From NCBI GenBank assembly GCA_030998225.1, contig JAPYXD010000250.1, positions 1,116,001 to 1,180,000 of the forward strand: a DNA stretch of 64,000 nt, read 5' to 3'. Of the stretch, positions 10,011 to 21,758 are shown piece by piece. Position numbers and translations under genes: made by a program. Position 1 is the stretch's first letter, and each line of letters begins with the position of its first letter. The stretch comes from Diplolepis rosae (taxonomy: Eukaryota > Arthropoda > Insecta > Hymenoptera > Diplolepididae). The notes under the pieces are model-generated. The model had not been told where the DNA came from. It did not search any database and saw nothing but the letters and a program-made list of their open reading frames with translations.

Positions 10011-13000
10011 ATAAATTCGTTTCCTCGCAGAAACTTCACACTACTCACGGTGTTTTTAAACGACCAAAAAGTTTGCCGAATTTCACGCTAAAAAGTACGT
10101 ACGTAGTTTCATTCCTTGAGCCTCAAATAACTCAAAACCGCCAACCCCGAAATCGTAGCTGCTCCTTTTTTCAAGATATCCTTACAGAAAGTTCATTTTT
10201 TTGAAAATCATGAATTGATGTATTGAATAAGAATTTTTATGAGTTTAAGCTTAATTATTTGAATTCCACAAGTAAATTTTCGATTATTTAGAATGCCACT
10301 TTCAGCTTTGAACCCAGGATCAACGACAAGAACGTGGTGACATGGCTGACGCCATAAAAAAAAATTTTTTTAATAATCAAACAAGTCAACAAAATTAATT
10401 TTCATGGAAACAAAATGCTTAACACACTTCATGCATGAAGTGATGAAAATTCAATCGTCGCTTCTTTCAATTTTTGCGGATATGAAACGTGTGTTATCAA
10501 ATTAACTTTTCGTCTTTCCCAAAACTTAAGAAACTCTCGATGAGCCGATTCACTTGCTTGTTCGGACCAGAGCCCTAAACCTTGTTTTAAATTTATTTGT
10601 TCTAAGCACTGATAGAAATGATGTAGAAGAACGTGGATTTTTAGAGTCTCGGATACTCTTGTGGCCAAAAATGCTTTGTGTAATTCTGTGATTAATTTTC
10701 TTTTATTCTCAATTGGTTCGAGTCATTTTAACGAGAAGCATGAATTCACAATCTTGTCCATTATCTTGAATGCAATATTACATGGTGTCAAAGCAAATAT
10801 ATTGATATCTTTGTAAATTTGTTTATCATCAAGTTTGTCAGCTTCCTTTAATAATCGCCTACAAGCATTTCCTTCAAATATTTCACCATGATATTCCTTC
10901 GATATTAGCTTCAATTTTGTATGCCAAAGCATTACATGAAGCTCTGGAATAATACATTTATCGAGAATTTCCGTGTCTTTCTCTTCCGTGAAAAGAGACT
11001 TGTTTATCGTACTATGACAGTCCTTCGATAAATTTTTTTTTCTACCAAGATCCACAAAATTTTTATAATCTTGCTCTAAATCTCCAAAAGTTTTCAACGC
11101 AGGAAGTATAGACTCGTTAGGAATATTTTTTTCATTACTATTTTTTCTCAAATCTTGTAAACTTACAAAACAATAAGGGCACGGATACATCGATGTCGCC
11201 GTTTGCTGTCCATTTATGATTAAAAGCAATTTGAAATCGGAAACAAATTTGAAGGAAATATCATTAATTTTTATCAATTCAAATAACATTTTGACATTTT
11301 CATATGTTCCTTTGATATCCGATACTATGCATAACATAATCAGCTTTTTGACACTTGTTTCTGGACTAGACGCATAAACCTTTCGAGATAATTTTCTTTT
11401 TTTAGTGGGCACATTAACATCTAAATTTTCATCAGGTTCAGAAGTTACAGGAACGATTGAGAAACAAACCTTAAAAAATCCTTGGCCACCATCTGCCATT
11501 ACTTTGATCGTATAATTATCAACAAAATTTCGTTTTTCTAATACAGATTCTACAATCTTTTCAGCGTTAGTCCAGATAACAGGCCTTTTTTCTTTTCCTT
11601 TTATATTTTTCGTATCAATTTCAAAAATACTAATTTCATAATTATCTTCTAATAGTTTTGTTCTTTCACTGATATGACTTGAATAATTAGAATGCACAGA
11701 TTTTCTGCCAGCAGAGTGTCGAATAAAGTTTGCTAACCTATTCATCTGTTGAGCTGAATATTCAGTATCAGTATGATAATTGTGTAAATTTTCTAATGAA
11801 AAAGATACGTCAGCCTTTTTTCCGTGAGATATATACGTTTTTTACGACCTCGGGTACGCAATGTGAGAGAATCTTTGCCAACAACTGCAGCTTTTTCACT
11901 AATAATTTTTGAAGCGACATGCTCTTTTTGATCATCATTTAACGTATCTACAAGCTTCGCCACATTATTAACTCGAACAACATGATCACGCGTGCTACAA
12001 ACGTGCTTTTTACCCTTATGCACTTCACTCTTACACATATTGCACAATTTTCACACAGCTCATTTTTTTGGTTTTGAGTCGTGGTTATTGCTTTTAGGCA
12101 GTTTCTTTACTTTTGAATTATGAGAACCTAACAATCCATTTGAAACTGTTATTTTTGTTGCCAACTCTTTTTTTACTCCTGGTGCAACTATATTATTGAA
12201 ATGGCTTGTAAATTTACCTGTCAAACATATGTAGCAGTTGCATACTTCTCCTGTTGTACTGGATGATCTTGTACTTTTAGGAAGTATGATGTCTTCGTAA
12301 TTTGGCATCGCTTGGAGTGGCCTCCTGTTATTATTTCTTTCTCTTTCGGATAAGGTCAACCGACATGTAGTACAAATGCTTGTAGAAAATCTGCTGTCAT
12401 TCAAGTCGTACTTTTTTTTAGTAACTTCTTGATTAATTTTTTCATGATTTTCTGTTAATCGAAAGTTACTAATCTTTTTCTTTCCAATAACCAGTTTTTT
12501 TCCACATGGCCCACAAATTTTGCTTCGATTTTCTTCATGAGAGCATTTTGTACTTGGATGTCCAGGCATAATGGCACTGCGATCACTACTTTGCTTATAT
12601 ACATTATCACCGTTGACTCGACTGACAAATAATAAACCAAATCTATTCAATGTCGGGTATTTGTATGTAGGAGCACATTTGATATAAGTTGAATCCGCGT
12701 GCGAACACGAACGAAAGAATATAATAATCGGGAAATATAGACAAGGTTTAGTAAGAATCTGCGATTCTCGGAAACGGTCCGGAATATATTCAAATATAAA
12801 CATAAACACAGATTCTTCAATATGATATTATACAGGTTTTGCGATACGATAAAAGAGCAGTCTTCAAATTTTCTTCGCTTTTAGCTTTGGTTTTCTAATT
12901 AATATTAAAATTTTTTAACAATAACTTAACTAATACATTTATTCAGGCATTGCGCTAATATACATTTACATACTGCAATTACCTGTGGAATTTATATAAT

Positions 13001-13277
13001 CAAGCTTAAACTCATCAAAATATTTATTTATTACATCAATTCATCATTTTCCAAGCAATAACCTTTCTGTAAGGATATCTCGAAAAAAGGAGCAGCTACG
13101 ATTTTGGGGTTGACGATTTTGAGTTATTTGAAGCTCAAGGAATGAAACTACGTACGTACTTTTTAGCGTCAAATTCGGCAAACTTTTTGGTCATTTAAAA
13201 CACCGTTTACTGTTTCTCTCCCTCTAACCAACTTCGCTGAACAGTAGTGTGAAGTTTCTGAGAGGAAACGAATTTAT
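10011..13277 (-). mobile_element. DNA transposon with long TIRs and RAG1-like transposase
   Basis: Left end ATAAATTCGTTTCCTC (10011) is matched by the reverse complement of the right end (to 13277). The similarity continues inward through CTACGTACGTACTTTTTAGC and TTTCTGTAAGGATATC to about 10275 on the left and 12990 on the right, giving TIRs of about 265-290 bp. The right TIR holds about 36 extra bp near 13210-13245. A single transposase gene lies inside on the minus strand. I could not define a target duplication. The left end abuts the truncated LTR L1. Confidence 0.85.
10429..12569 (-). pseudogene. RAG1-like DDE transposase pseudogene
   Basis: Transposase of the long-TIR element, about 680 residues. 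It likely starts at MPGHPSTKCSHEEN (12569). The N-terminal part has Cys pairs (CGPCGKK, CTTC, CNCYICL, CNMC) suggesting zinc binding. The core reads VMADGGQGFFKV (first Asp), LIMLCIVSDIKGTYENVK, then FKFVSDFKLLL (second Asp) with CPYC starting exactly 19 residues later, HGEIFEGNACRRLLKEADKL, an H-x4-H (HVLLHH), and GLGLWSEQASES. In RAG1 the same order exists: DGMGD, D708 with its CTLC pair 19 residues on, H-x4-H, and W-x5-E962. Lesions: two stops at 12060 and about 12053, a frameshift near 11800, and a stop at about 10725. Otherwise well preserved, so decay is recent. RAG1 comparison is from memory. No Kelch/RAG2-like ORF is present. Confidence 0.75.
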
Positions 13278-13522
13278 TAATAGTAATCATTCACAAGTCA
13301 TTAGTAAATATGTTAATCCATAATTTTTTTTTCCAAAAATACAGGTCTGAAATTCTTGAATATTAATTCTAGCTAGGAAGCGTCAACAGATTTCATAACA
13401 TTAAATAGAATGAGAGGGAGAATGTAATGTTAGTTATGGCGATTATGAAAATATTACAGCGTAACCTCAAAAAAACGTTACGGAGTAGAGGCGGGTACAA
13501 AAAGGCGAAAAAACGTTAGGTA

Positions 13523-14085
13523 TTAGGCACGCAACTAAGTTTCCGCCGTTTTTTTAAAAGAAAATGCAACTTTATTGTGAAAAAATGGTTACAAAAGAAT
13601 CATTCAAAGTATTGTCCATCGTTAGATACAACTTCTGCCCATCTTTCTGGTAGAGCTCGAATACCACTACGATAAAAGTGTTCATCTTTTGAGGCTATTC
13701 ACGAATCAAGCCATTTTTCGATGTCTTCATATGAGCGGAACTGCTGATCAGCCAGACCATGTGCCATCGACCGGAACAAGTAATAATCGGACAGCACAAT
13801 ATCTGGGGAACACATCGGGTGGGGTAGGACTTTCCATTTGAGCGTTTCCAGGTAGGTTTTAACGGGTTTGGCAACGTGAGGCGTCTTCGAAGGTTTTTGG
13901 CCTTCCTTCAGGCGGACGGTCGTCAACATCGAAATCACCGTCTTTGAAGCGACGGAACCAATCACGGCACATTGTTTCACTTAGAGCAGCATCTCCGTAA
14001 ACTTTTTGGAGCTCTCGATGCGCTTCATCCGCCGTTTTCTTCGAATGAAAGAAGAAAATCAACCAAATGACGATTATTTCGCCTT
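13523..14085 (-). mobile_element. second copy of the 5.3 kb mariner family, 5' truncated
   Basis: Left TIR TTAGGCACGCAACTAAG (13523) after a TA dinucleotide, then the same 3' region and transposase C terminus as the 5330 element. The minus-strand frames 13699-13980 and 13859-14062 give LPHPMCSPDIVLSDYYLF and SKKTADEAHRELQKVYGDA with CRDWFRRFKDGDF. The middle is deleted and the frames shift. No right TIR is found; similarity ends at about 14085. Confidence 0.85.
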
Positions 14086-15614
14086 ATGTGCAGTTGAAAT
14101 TGAGAACTTAAAACCACCGTTAACAAAAATCATTAAATATTGTTATTAAATTTTTATTTATTATGTTTTACCTATATTTTATAAAGTATGTAATTACTTA
14201 CAGTAAAATAGCTCTAAGAGTTCTGTCCTATTTTATTCCCAATATAAATAATCGTATAAATTATTTGAAGTCCAAACATTTCTAAATATTTAAGAAACGG
14301 TAATAGTTATGCAGAAATGGACAAAATTTGAGGTTTTCACTAAAGAAAATGTTTTTAAATGTCTAACAAAATGTCAAAAAAAATTCAAACTTCTAAAAAA
14401 AATTGTAATTACTAAATATTTCAATAGCTGTGAGAGAAATGTCTGATTAACCAGAATTTCCTTCCGAATATATTTTTACTTTCAGGCAGATTTTGGATAA
14501 ACTTTGACTCAAAGTCCAAATTCCTGTCTAGTTTAGAAAGATTTGGTCGAATTTTTTTCACAATTCGTATGCAGTATTTAGAAAGATGGATATTATTATT
14601 ATCATACCTGCGGACGTGTTTTGGATTGATTTTGACTCTTTTCTGAGCCTACGATTTAGTTACAATAGATTTTGAATGCAATCGGACGAAATCACATTCG
14701 CACTTAAATTTTGGTGGGTAGTTTCATCTACGGGCGAGTTTGATATTGTTTCAGACTCTTCTCGGATTTGACGTTTTAGTCCGGACTAATTTTACCTTGC
14801 CGAACTTTACCTAATCGTACGCATTTTCCATCCCATTTTCCATTCTATTATGAAGAAGCAAACTGATATAAAAATCATAATTCTTAATTTTTTACAATTA
14901 ACTGATCGAGAGTATTCTATTTTGTCGAAAGTAGTTACAGATAGGATATTGAAAGTATAAAAGTATTTTTATTTAAAAAAAGTGAATTTTCTAAAAATGT
15001 TCTATACTTTCTTACAGCTTTATTTTTAATCTTTGAACATTATTTGTACAAATTATTTTCTCCCTCCCCTGTAGAATGTACCAATTTGGATCAACTCAGA
15101 TTTCCAAGTTTATATTCAACTAGTTCAAACTTGGATTTTCAAACTCGAAATTGGGATCGCATCTTGAGTCTCTTCTGCAACTCGGTTCTACGTTGACACT
15201 AGATGACTGTGGTTTTATATGGACACTACCCACAATAGGAAATATTACGTTTGAAAACCTAAGTTGAAACGAGTTGAAAGTGATCTTGGAAATCTGAGTT
15301 GATTCCTGTTTGAATATCCATCGTGTAGCAGGCGAATGATTAGCGTTTCCAACTCTCTAAAAAATCAAGTAGGACGGCGATTGTTCCTGATACACTTTCT
15401 TCAATTACTCGAAAAAAGTTGGAAGCGAAAAATTTAAACAGATTTTCTGAGCTCTCCTTTATTGGATGATTAACTTAGGAGCCTGGAATAATTTACTTAC
15501 TCACAATCAATCCTGTTATAAGTAACTGAACAACCCACTATCTTGCTTAGTCTGGCTTGAATATCGACGAACATGTAGTCTTTGCCTATATAACCAGCAA
15601 TTATGTTATTTCAG
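14086..15614. other. AT-rich interval without recognised genes
   Basis: No coding sequence or RNA gene supported. It may be intronic or upstream sequence of the helicase fragment that follows, but I found no further helicase exons here. Confidence 0.5.
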
Positions 15615-15968
15615 GAAATACTATAGTTATTCTCAAGTGCTTAACGGCTGGGTTATTTCCAAATGCAGCTTACCTCCATTACACAATATACAAAACTGTA
15701 CGTGGAGATAAAGACCTGTACATTCATCCAAATAGTTGCTTGTACACATTACAACAGCCACAGTGGTATGCGTTCTAGCAATAATAAATACTTCACTAAA
15801 TTAAACCAGTAATAAAAAAATTTTTATAAAATGAAGTTCACTTTTATTTGTTTCAGGGTACTATTTTGTGAAGTTTTACAAACCAACAAGGCTTACATGA
15901 GTGAAATAACAGCAATTCAACCCGAATGGTTAACAGAATTAGCTCCTCACTTTTATGAGAGAACATAA
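15615..15968 (+). pseudogene. DHX35: DEAH-box helicase C-terminal exons (DHX35-like)
   Basis: Two exons of the C-terminal OB-fold region of a DEAH-box RNA helicase. Exon 15615-15765 follows a TTATTTCAG acceptor and reads LKCLTAGLFPNAAYLHY, YKTVRGDKDLYIHPNS and YTLQQPQ. Its last two bases join G of exon 15857-15968 to make Trp across an intron with GTATGC donor and TTTGTTTCAG acceptor. Exon 2 reads VLFCEVLQTNKAYM then ITAIQPEWLTELAPHFYE. These match the HP.S.L...P.W and T.I...WL.ELAPH.Y motifs of DHX35/DHX16-type proteins, closest in my recollection to DHX35. No upstream helicase exons are visible and the protein ends at a stop just after HFYERT, so it looks like a gene fragment. A complete gene with distant upstream exons outside recognition is possible. 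Confidence 0.65.
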
Positions 15969-16392
15969 ATCGAAATTTCTTCTAATGCACAATCATTATT
16001 TGGATTATGAACAAGAGCATCTCATATCAAAAGATGTGTATCCAAAATAAGAAATGCTTGCCTTATATTTATGAAAGAAATTATCCAAACAGCAGTTAAA
16101 TCTACGTCAAGTAGACCCTTCTAAAATATACATATAGCTTTTATGCGTAAATGAAATGCGTAGGAAAAAATGTGTTCAATAAACCATCCACACCACAATA
16201 CATCCCACATAACAATTGTGTGCCGCATTTTAATCGCATGCCATAAATTCCAAGTTGTACTTACAAAAATGCATTAAGTGTAGACACAATACTGCATAAG
16301 TTTGTGGAGTTGATTGCCCAAATAAGGAATTAAAAACATTTTGATTGAGTAATATTATTGTTTAAATTGGAAAAATTTGTTAATGGAATTGA

Positions 16393-16618
16393 CACTGAAA
16401 AACAGGTAAAGACTTCAGTGTTGGGAAAATAATTTAGACCATTGGACTGAAATTAATTTATTTATAAAAAAAAATTCGACGTTTCGCGTGCCTGTCTGGC
16501 AGCATCTTCAGGAGTGATCTGTATATAATAACAATTTTTATTCTCTTAATAAATTAATTTGAGTTCAATGGTCTAAAGGATCCCTCTATCACTGAAGTCT
16601 CCACTTGTTTTCGGGTGT
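16393..16618. repeat. inverted-repeat element (about 72-bp arms)
   Basis: The arm 16393-16465 (GACTTCAGTG, TTTAGACCATTGGACT, AAATTAATTTATT) recurs inverted at 16545-16618. The loop carries CGACGTTTCGCGTG and GCATCTTCAGGAG, wording typical of the terminal repeats of Penelope-like elements. It lies next to a Penelope-like coding fragment and may be its terminal structure. Confidence 0.6.
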
Positions 16619-16699
16619 TAACTCTATTAATAATATGATATCGGATGTAAAATATTTATTATTGATTTTTATTAATTATACTCACGGAATTTAAAATCT

Positions 16700-16775
16700 T
16701 TCTTTAGAGAGTTGGTAAGAGCAGTCGAACATCAATCAGAAAACCCGGTCTCGAATCCTAGCACAGTTGAAAGCG
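16700..16775 (+). other. degenerate tRNA-like sequence
   Basis: GTTGGTAAGAGCA resembles a tRNA D-arm/A box, and GGTCTCGAATCC about 37 nt later resembles the T-arm/B box. The acceptor stem does not pair convincingly. Probably a tRNA-derived relic; weak call. Confidence 0.25.
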
Positions 16776-16784
16776 TCTTTTTGT

Positions 16785-17110
16785 TCACTTAAAGATTTCA
16801 AATTCTTTAAATTTCCTTATATATTTTGAAGATAATGAAAGAACTTTATGTCTAAATTCGTCTTGTTTTTCTTCAGGAATTTTATGTATATTAGTTTCCA
16901 GATCTTTTACAATTTCAAAGATATGTTCGTTTTTGGAAGATACAAAGCTAGATCTAAATTTTTCGCCCAATCTGATAATGTCAGAAACAGAATCTGGTAG
17001 GATAATGTTAGAATAATTAATTAACCAAGGATCTGGATTATTACTGTTTTTATGTTTGTTTAAACAAATTTTATCAACAGAATGGATTATGGATATATGT
17101 ATTTTTCCAG
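16785..17110 (-). pseudogene. Penelope-like element ORF fragment (N-terminal part)
   Basis: Minus-strand frame with DPWLINYSNIILPDSV, then IIRLGEKFRSSFVSSKNE and IVKDLETNIHKIPEEK. This is the wl.N.S...lP..V..iL.lG.kF arrangement of the N-terminal region of Penelope-like polyproteins. It ends at a stop before any RT motif, so only a 5' fragment is present. A different Penelope-like copy with RT and GIY-YIG parts is at 35.4-37.2 kb. Confidence 0.5.
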
Positions 17111-18945
17111 AAAATTAAGGCTTTGTATATAAAATGGATTTTGCTTTATTCATACAACTTACAAATATTAAACATTTACAATAATAGAAATCGGAACAAT
17201 ACCAACTTACCAATTGCTCCGGGCTTATTCCTACCAATCACCAGGAAGGAGAGAAAAAGAGTATATTCCTGTTGCCTGCGTGAACTGGGCGTCACATTCC
17301 TGTCTTTCGCGAGAACTAGGTAACACACACGCATACCTGTCTTTCGCGATCCTTAACTTTTAACCTTAGAAGAGGTGACAAAATGAGTGGCTTGTAACCA
17401 AAAGAGAAGCAATGCGTTAAAATTACTCCACCTTCCTCACTGATGCCTCGTAATAATTTTAAAAGTATCTGTAGAGAAAGTCTTCTTGTCGTTTTAACAT
17501 TCGACGAAATGATTTTTCTCTGAAGATCGCTTTTTTTTACTCCATGCCAAACTGAACACGCACTATTAGCACTCGCGGCTAATTGGCCACCGACGCACTT
17601 TTAAATTTGAAGAGACGCAAATCTAGTGGCGGAAGTACCTAACTTCCGGCGTTATCAGCCTTGCGGATAGCTCTCGTCGGATGAAAGATTTTCCTTGTTT
17701 TTGCGCTCGCTCAATTGGTTCCGACTCACGAGCGGGCAAAATAGAATTTTAAGATTTCTACTCTCGAGTAGTTCTGGTCGGTTCCATGTTGCTCAAGTAA
17801 CTGCGAATTTGACTGAGTTTAGATTTGCCGCGAAGAGTTGTACTATATCAATGATACCCTGGTGGGAAATTATGATATTTGTAGGATTTTATTTAGGACA
17901 TACTGACAAGGACTTTGGAAATGATTGATTTCCAAATGCTTGGTAAATTCAGACTCTTTTGAGTCTATTGCCAAATGAGAATTTTTGTTGATGTAATCGC
18001 CTTCCAATCTTTTGAAATAAGTCGGACTCGATATTAATTTGACCTTTTTTCTTATTTTAATTTGTTAATCTAAATTCTGATACCTTTCGTCATATTAATC
18101 GAAACTGGTACAGCTTTATTAACATTGGTCCACTCATTGGCTAATAGAGAATTTTTTATTCAAATGAGGATCGAGGAACTGGGCGTGCCACCCTTAAGGT
18201 GCGTAAGAATAGTCCAAGTTCGTAGGTACATACGTATAGGTGAGCGTAAATTGTTTAAGGTAAATTTAAGGCACTTATGGTCTTGATATAGGCGTCATAC
18301 GTGCGTACCCAGCTCTCAGTTTTTGATTACGTACTCGTGTGTGTGTGTGTGTGTGTGCTATTTTCTTCCTCTTTCCTTCGTTTTGACTTCTTTATATGAT
18401 TTTATTTATTCTCACACCGTTACATAATTGAGCTGTCCCTTCTTCTGGAACAATCATTGGTATTTCAAGTACTAATTACTCGGATACCCTAATTTTCATG
18501 GTTACTTGAAGAGTTGAGTCACTGCTTCATATTCGCAATTATCATCGTACTTTTTCTAGGTTCCTGAACTGACCTCTCAATTATGCAACTGCTGAGCAGG
18601 TAAAATGCTCAGGTTACGACAGCTGAAAATAACTTCTCGTATTTATTTGCGCCTATATGCGAAATGTTTTGAATAAACTATTAAATCTTTATTTATTTTA
18701 TAATCAGTTAGTTAAACTTCGTTTATTTTCAGTTGGTTCATAAAAAACCACACCAGAATATTATGCTCTCGTCCCTAAGACGCGGGTGGTTAAGGGACCA
18801 GAATACTGTCGATCCTAACCTACCCGCATACCACTTAACATTTTCTTATTCCTTAATTAATTTTCTTAAAATTTTCTTTTTTTTGAAAGATATAAGGTTC
18901 ATTCACATAAGTTATCTTAATTTTAAGTTTCATCTAAGCATTACA
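17111..18945. other. non-genic interval with GT microsatellite
   Basis: No recognised gene. A (GT)n microsatellite of about 11 units lies at 18336-18357. Short open frames are not supported by any motif. Confidence 0.5.
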
Positions 18946-19480
18946 TCACATAGGTTGTAGATTCTGCAATGGCAGTCGAACTGGGAGTGTTGACATAAGA
19001 ACGTTACCAGGTGATACAGGATTCGTTGATGTCAATATTCTAGTGCTCCTAGTTCTTGGGGCTGGAATGTCTTCAGTATATATTGCTTCTTGTTGTTCTC
19101 TCTCACTTTCATCTCGTTCAGGGTTGACCTCCTGATTTATTCTTAGTTTGGCCAAGTGTTGTGTAGCCTGAGTTACTCCTGACCTGCCCTTTCGTTGTAG
19201 ACAATACCTTTTGCCCGTAGTCATTGCAAGCAGTTTGGTGCGACAGATATAGATTGCCAAACCCACGGCAAGAAGTCCAATTCCCAAGTAAGAACCATGG
19301 GTCAGGACATTTGCTTGAACTCTGGCTTGTTCTTGAGAGCTTATTTCGTTGAGCTGATCTTCCAATTGGTCTAAAGTCCCCTCGGCCTTCTTGTATTTAC
19401 CACTTTTATTTGAGATGTTTTTAGGTAACCTTACCTCAGCAGCTGGTAATGCTATGAGTTTGCTATTCCAAAGTAAGCCC
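18946..19480 (-). pseudogene. envelope C-terminal fragment of an errantivirus-like element
   Basis: Minus-strand open frame (18946-19365) with a heptad-rich stretch (DQLNEISSQEQARVQ) followed by one hydrophobic membrane span (YLGIGLLAVGLAIYICR) and a basic/acidic cytoplasmic tail. That is the layout of the C terminus of retroelement envelope proteins derived from baculovirus-type F proteins, and it parallels the tail at 37392-37751. Related sequence continues upstream in shifted frames to about 19480. The rest of env is absent here. It could be the displaced tail of the env at 26.8-28.2 kb, which ends before its membrane span. Identification rests on architecture. Confidence 0.45.
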
Positions 19481-20322
19481 GCTTATAATTCGGCTAAGTT
19501 CAGGTGGAGATACACGGAAAACGAACTCGGCAGTTTGCTTGCTCGCGACGGTGGCATCACGCGCCCAGAGTGTGCGTGCGTCTAACTGCCACATTTTGGA
19601 GGGGGTTCTACCTGTGAACTTGGAAGACTACGAGCTTTTGAGATTGGCAGAAAATCTTCCAAATTGCGGGAAGAATCGCTTCTTAGCTGGCGGCATGCAA
19701 TTTGATTAGTTCTTATACTAAAAAGTAATTATGATCATCAATATTGTTACTTTTACTATACGATTGATATAATACTAAGAGAATAAAAAATATTTCAATA
19801 TGTTGAATGGATATCATATTTTTATAAATATTTAAAATGTATATAAATCTTGATATATCATTACTGGCCCACGTAAGAAATAGGTCAACTTAATTTGGAT
19901 GATGTTTGAAAAAATTTTGATAAATATTTAATTGGGAAGGATTCGCAATGATGTTCTTGAATTACATAAAAAACTTCAAATACTGTGTTTTACTCAATGT
20001 TGTACAAAAATATGCTTACAAACTATATCGTGTCGCTAAATATAATTCACCATTTTTTACAATGTCCAAACAGGGAATTTTTTTTAAATATATTTATGGA
20101 AAAATAGCAAGGATGACTCATGTGAGAACTGTGAATCGATTTTACTACCGAAAACCACGTGATTAACGTCAAACCACGTGCTGGGACTGGGGTGACAGGT
20201 TGGAACTTGATAAATAAACCATGCACGATTCTATGTCTTTTCACTTTTTCCTTAATGACAATATCATTCTAACCAAGTTCTCAAGATAAATTTATAAACA
20301 ATAAACAATGCCTTTGCACCTC

Positions 20323-20326
<4 letters not shown>
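19481..20326. other. AT-rich interval without recognised genes
   Basis: No supported coding or RNA feature. It ends at the poly-T run of the minus-strand LINE copy. Confidence 0.5.
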
Positions 20327-20365
<39 letters not shown>

Positions 20366-20732
20366 GTGAGGAGGAAAAATGGCAAAATCTTTTATAGACG
20401 TTGTACAGGACTCTCCTAGGACGGGTCTAGGCATACCTGTTAAAACCAAAAAACCCCCTCTCTCGAACCAATACACCACCCGCGGAACCGCCTTTCGGCT
20501 TTAAACTTCACGGGTGGTTGGTTCCATTAAAGTCGCGTACGACTCTTCCGTCATCCGTTCGCTCGGAACGTCCACCCGCGGCCACACGCCCACTAGGATA
20601 ACCGACCAGCCGCGCCACCCAGGGAGAAACAAACAGATTCCTTCCCCGAACGACGCGGACAGTCAAGTCTACCCGAGACGCAGGACCGCGGGTGCCGGCC
20701 CCGATGCGATTTCTACTGGCCCTCCCCGTTGT
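20327..20732 (-). mobile_element. R1-clade LINE 3' end (minus strand), 5' truncated
   Basis: A 38-nt T run (20327-20364) is the poly-A tail of a minus-strand insertion. The following about 365 bp is the reverse complement of the 3' UTR and extreme ORF2 end found at 21205-21571, diverging by scattered substitutions. It contains only non-coding 3' sequence and a few codons. GC content is clearly above the surroundings. Confidence 0.85.
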
Positions 20733-20867
20733 AATATAATTTAAATCCTAATAAGCTATCATTAAATCAAGCTGTGAAAAATGTGATTCACGAATACTAT
20801 TTTTGTCCCTACAAGTCTAATAGCAATTGAAACCGCAAACTTACAACACTCTAATCCAATGTTATCC

Positions 20868-21588
20868 CCATGACTAATCTTCCTCTAAATGTCGGCTTTT
20901 ACTTGGCACAAGCGCTCTCGAGCCATGGCTGTTTTAACGCGTACCTGAGGCGCTTTAAGAAGAGAGACGAGGAGACGTGTTGCTACTGCGATTCTCCGGT
21001 GGATAACGCAGAGCACGCACTCTTCGTCTGCGCAAAATGGGGTGTGGCTAGGGAGGTCCTCGGTCAGGCGGTGGGTTCCGAACTTACTCCTGACACGATG
21101 GTCCCCCTCATGCTCCAGTCTGAACGGTTCTGGACGCTCATCGAGTCATTCGTCACACTTGTGATGAAGACGAGAGAACTTGATGGGCGTCGAGAGCGAA
21201 ACAACGGGGAGGGCCAGTAGAAATCGCATCGGGGCCTGCACCCGCGGTCCTGCGTTTTGGGCGGACTTGGCTGTCCGCGTCGTTCGGGGGAGGAATCGAT
21301 TTATTCCTCCCCTGACCGGCGCGGCTAGTCGGTCTGCCTAACGGGCGTGTTACCGCGGATGGGTGTCCCGGGCGAACGGATGACGGAAGAGTCGTACGCG
21401 ACTTTAATGGAACCAACCACCCGTGAAGTTTAAAGCCGAAAGGCGGTTCCGCGGGTGGTGTATTGGTTCGAGAGAGGGGGTTTTTTGGTTTTAACAGGTA
21501 TGCCTAGACCCGTCCTAGGAGAGTCCTGTACAACGTCTATAAAACATTTTGCCATTTTTCCTCCTCACCAAAAAAAAAAAAAAAAAAG
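20868..21588 (+). mobile_element. R1-clade LINE 3' end (plus strand), 5' truncated
   Basis: Partial ORF2 at 20870-21220, then 3' UTR to about 21570 and a poly-A tract of 18 A. The coding part reads VGFYLAQALSSHGCFNAYL, then a CX2CX8HX4C zinc motif (CCYCDSPVDNAEHALFVC), and MLQSERFWTLIESF, typical of the C-terminal domain of R1/TRAS/SART-clade polymerases. Everything upstream, including RT, is lost by 5' truncation. The tail-to-tail partner is at 20327-20732 on the other strand. Confidence 0.88.
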
Positions 21589-21758
21589 AAAAAAATCTTC
21601 CTCTAAAATTTATTAGAAAAAGTATAGTCAACCATAGTTAACATTTCATAAAACTAAATTCACAAGAAACGAGTCGAATCATTTTCGAGGCAATTCATCC
21701 ACACCATGTGTTGCTCCAAATTGCAGTCAAGTTCACGGAGACAAAGTGCTTGAAACGA

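Noticed and set aside
10042..10069. RSS-like CACGGTG plus ACCAAAAAG with a 10-nt spacer in the left TIR
   Set aside because: It resembles a recombination signal, but it lies about 30 bp inside the TIR, the spacer is neither 12 nor 23, and the right TIR has AAACGGTG instead of the heptamer.
14580..14830. Possible degenerate copies of the 59-64 kb satellite
   Set aside because: Short phrases such as TCCGGAC and GATTGATTTTGACTC recall it, but there is no periodicity and the match is too weak by eye.
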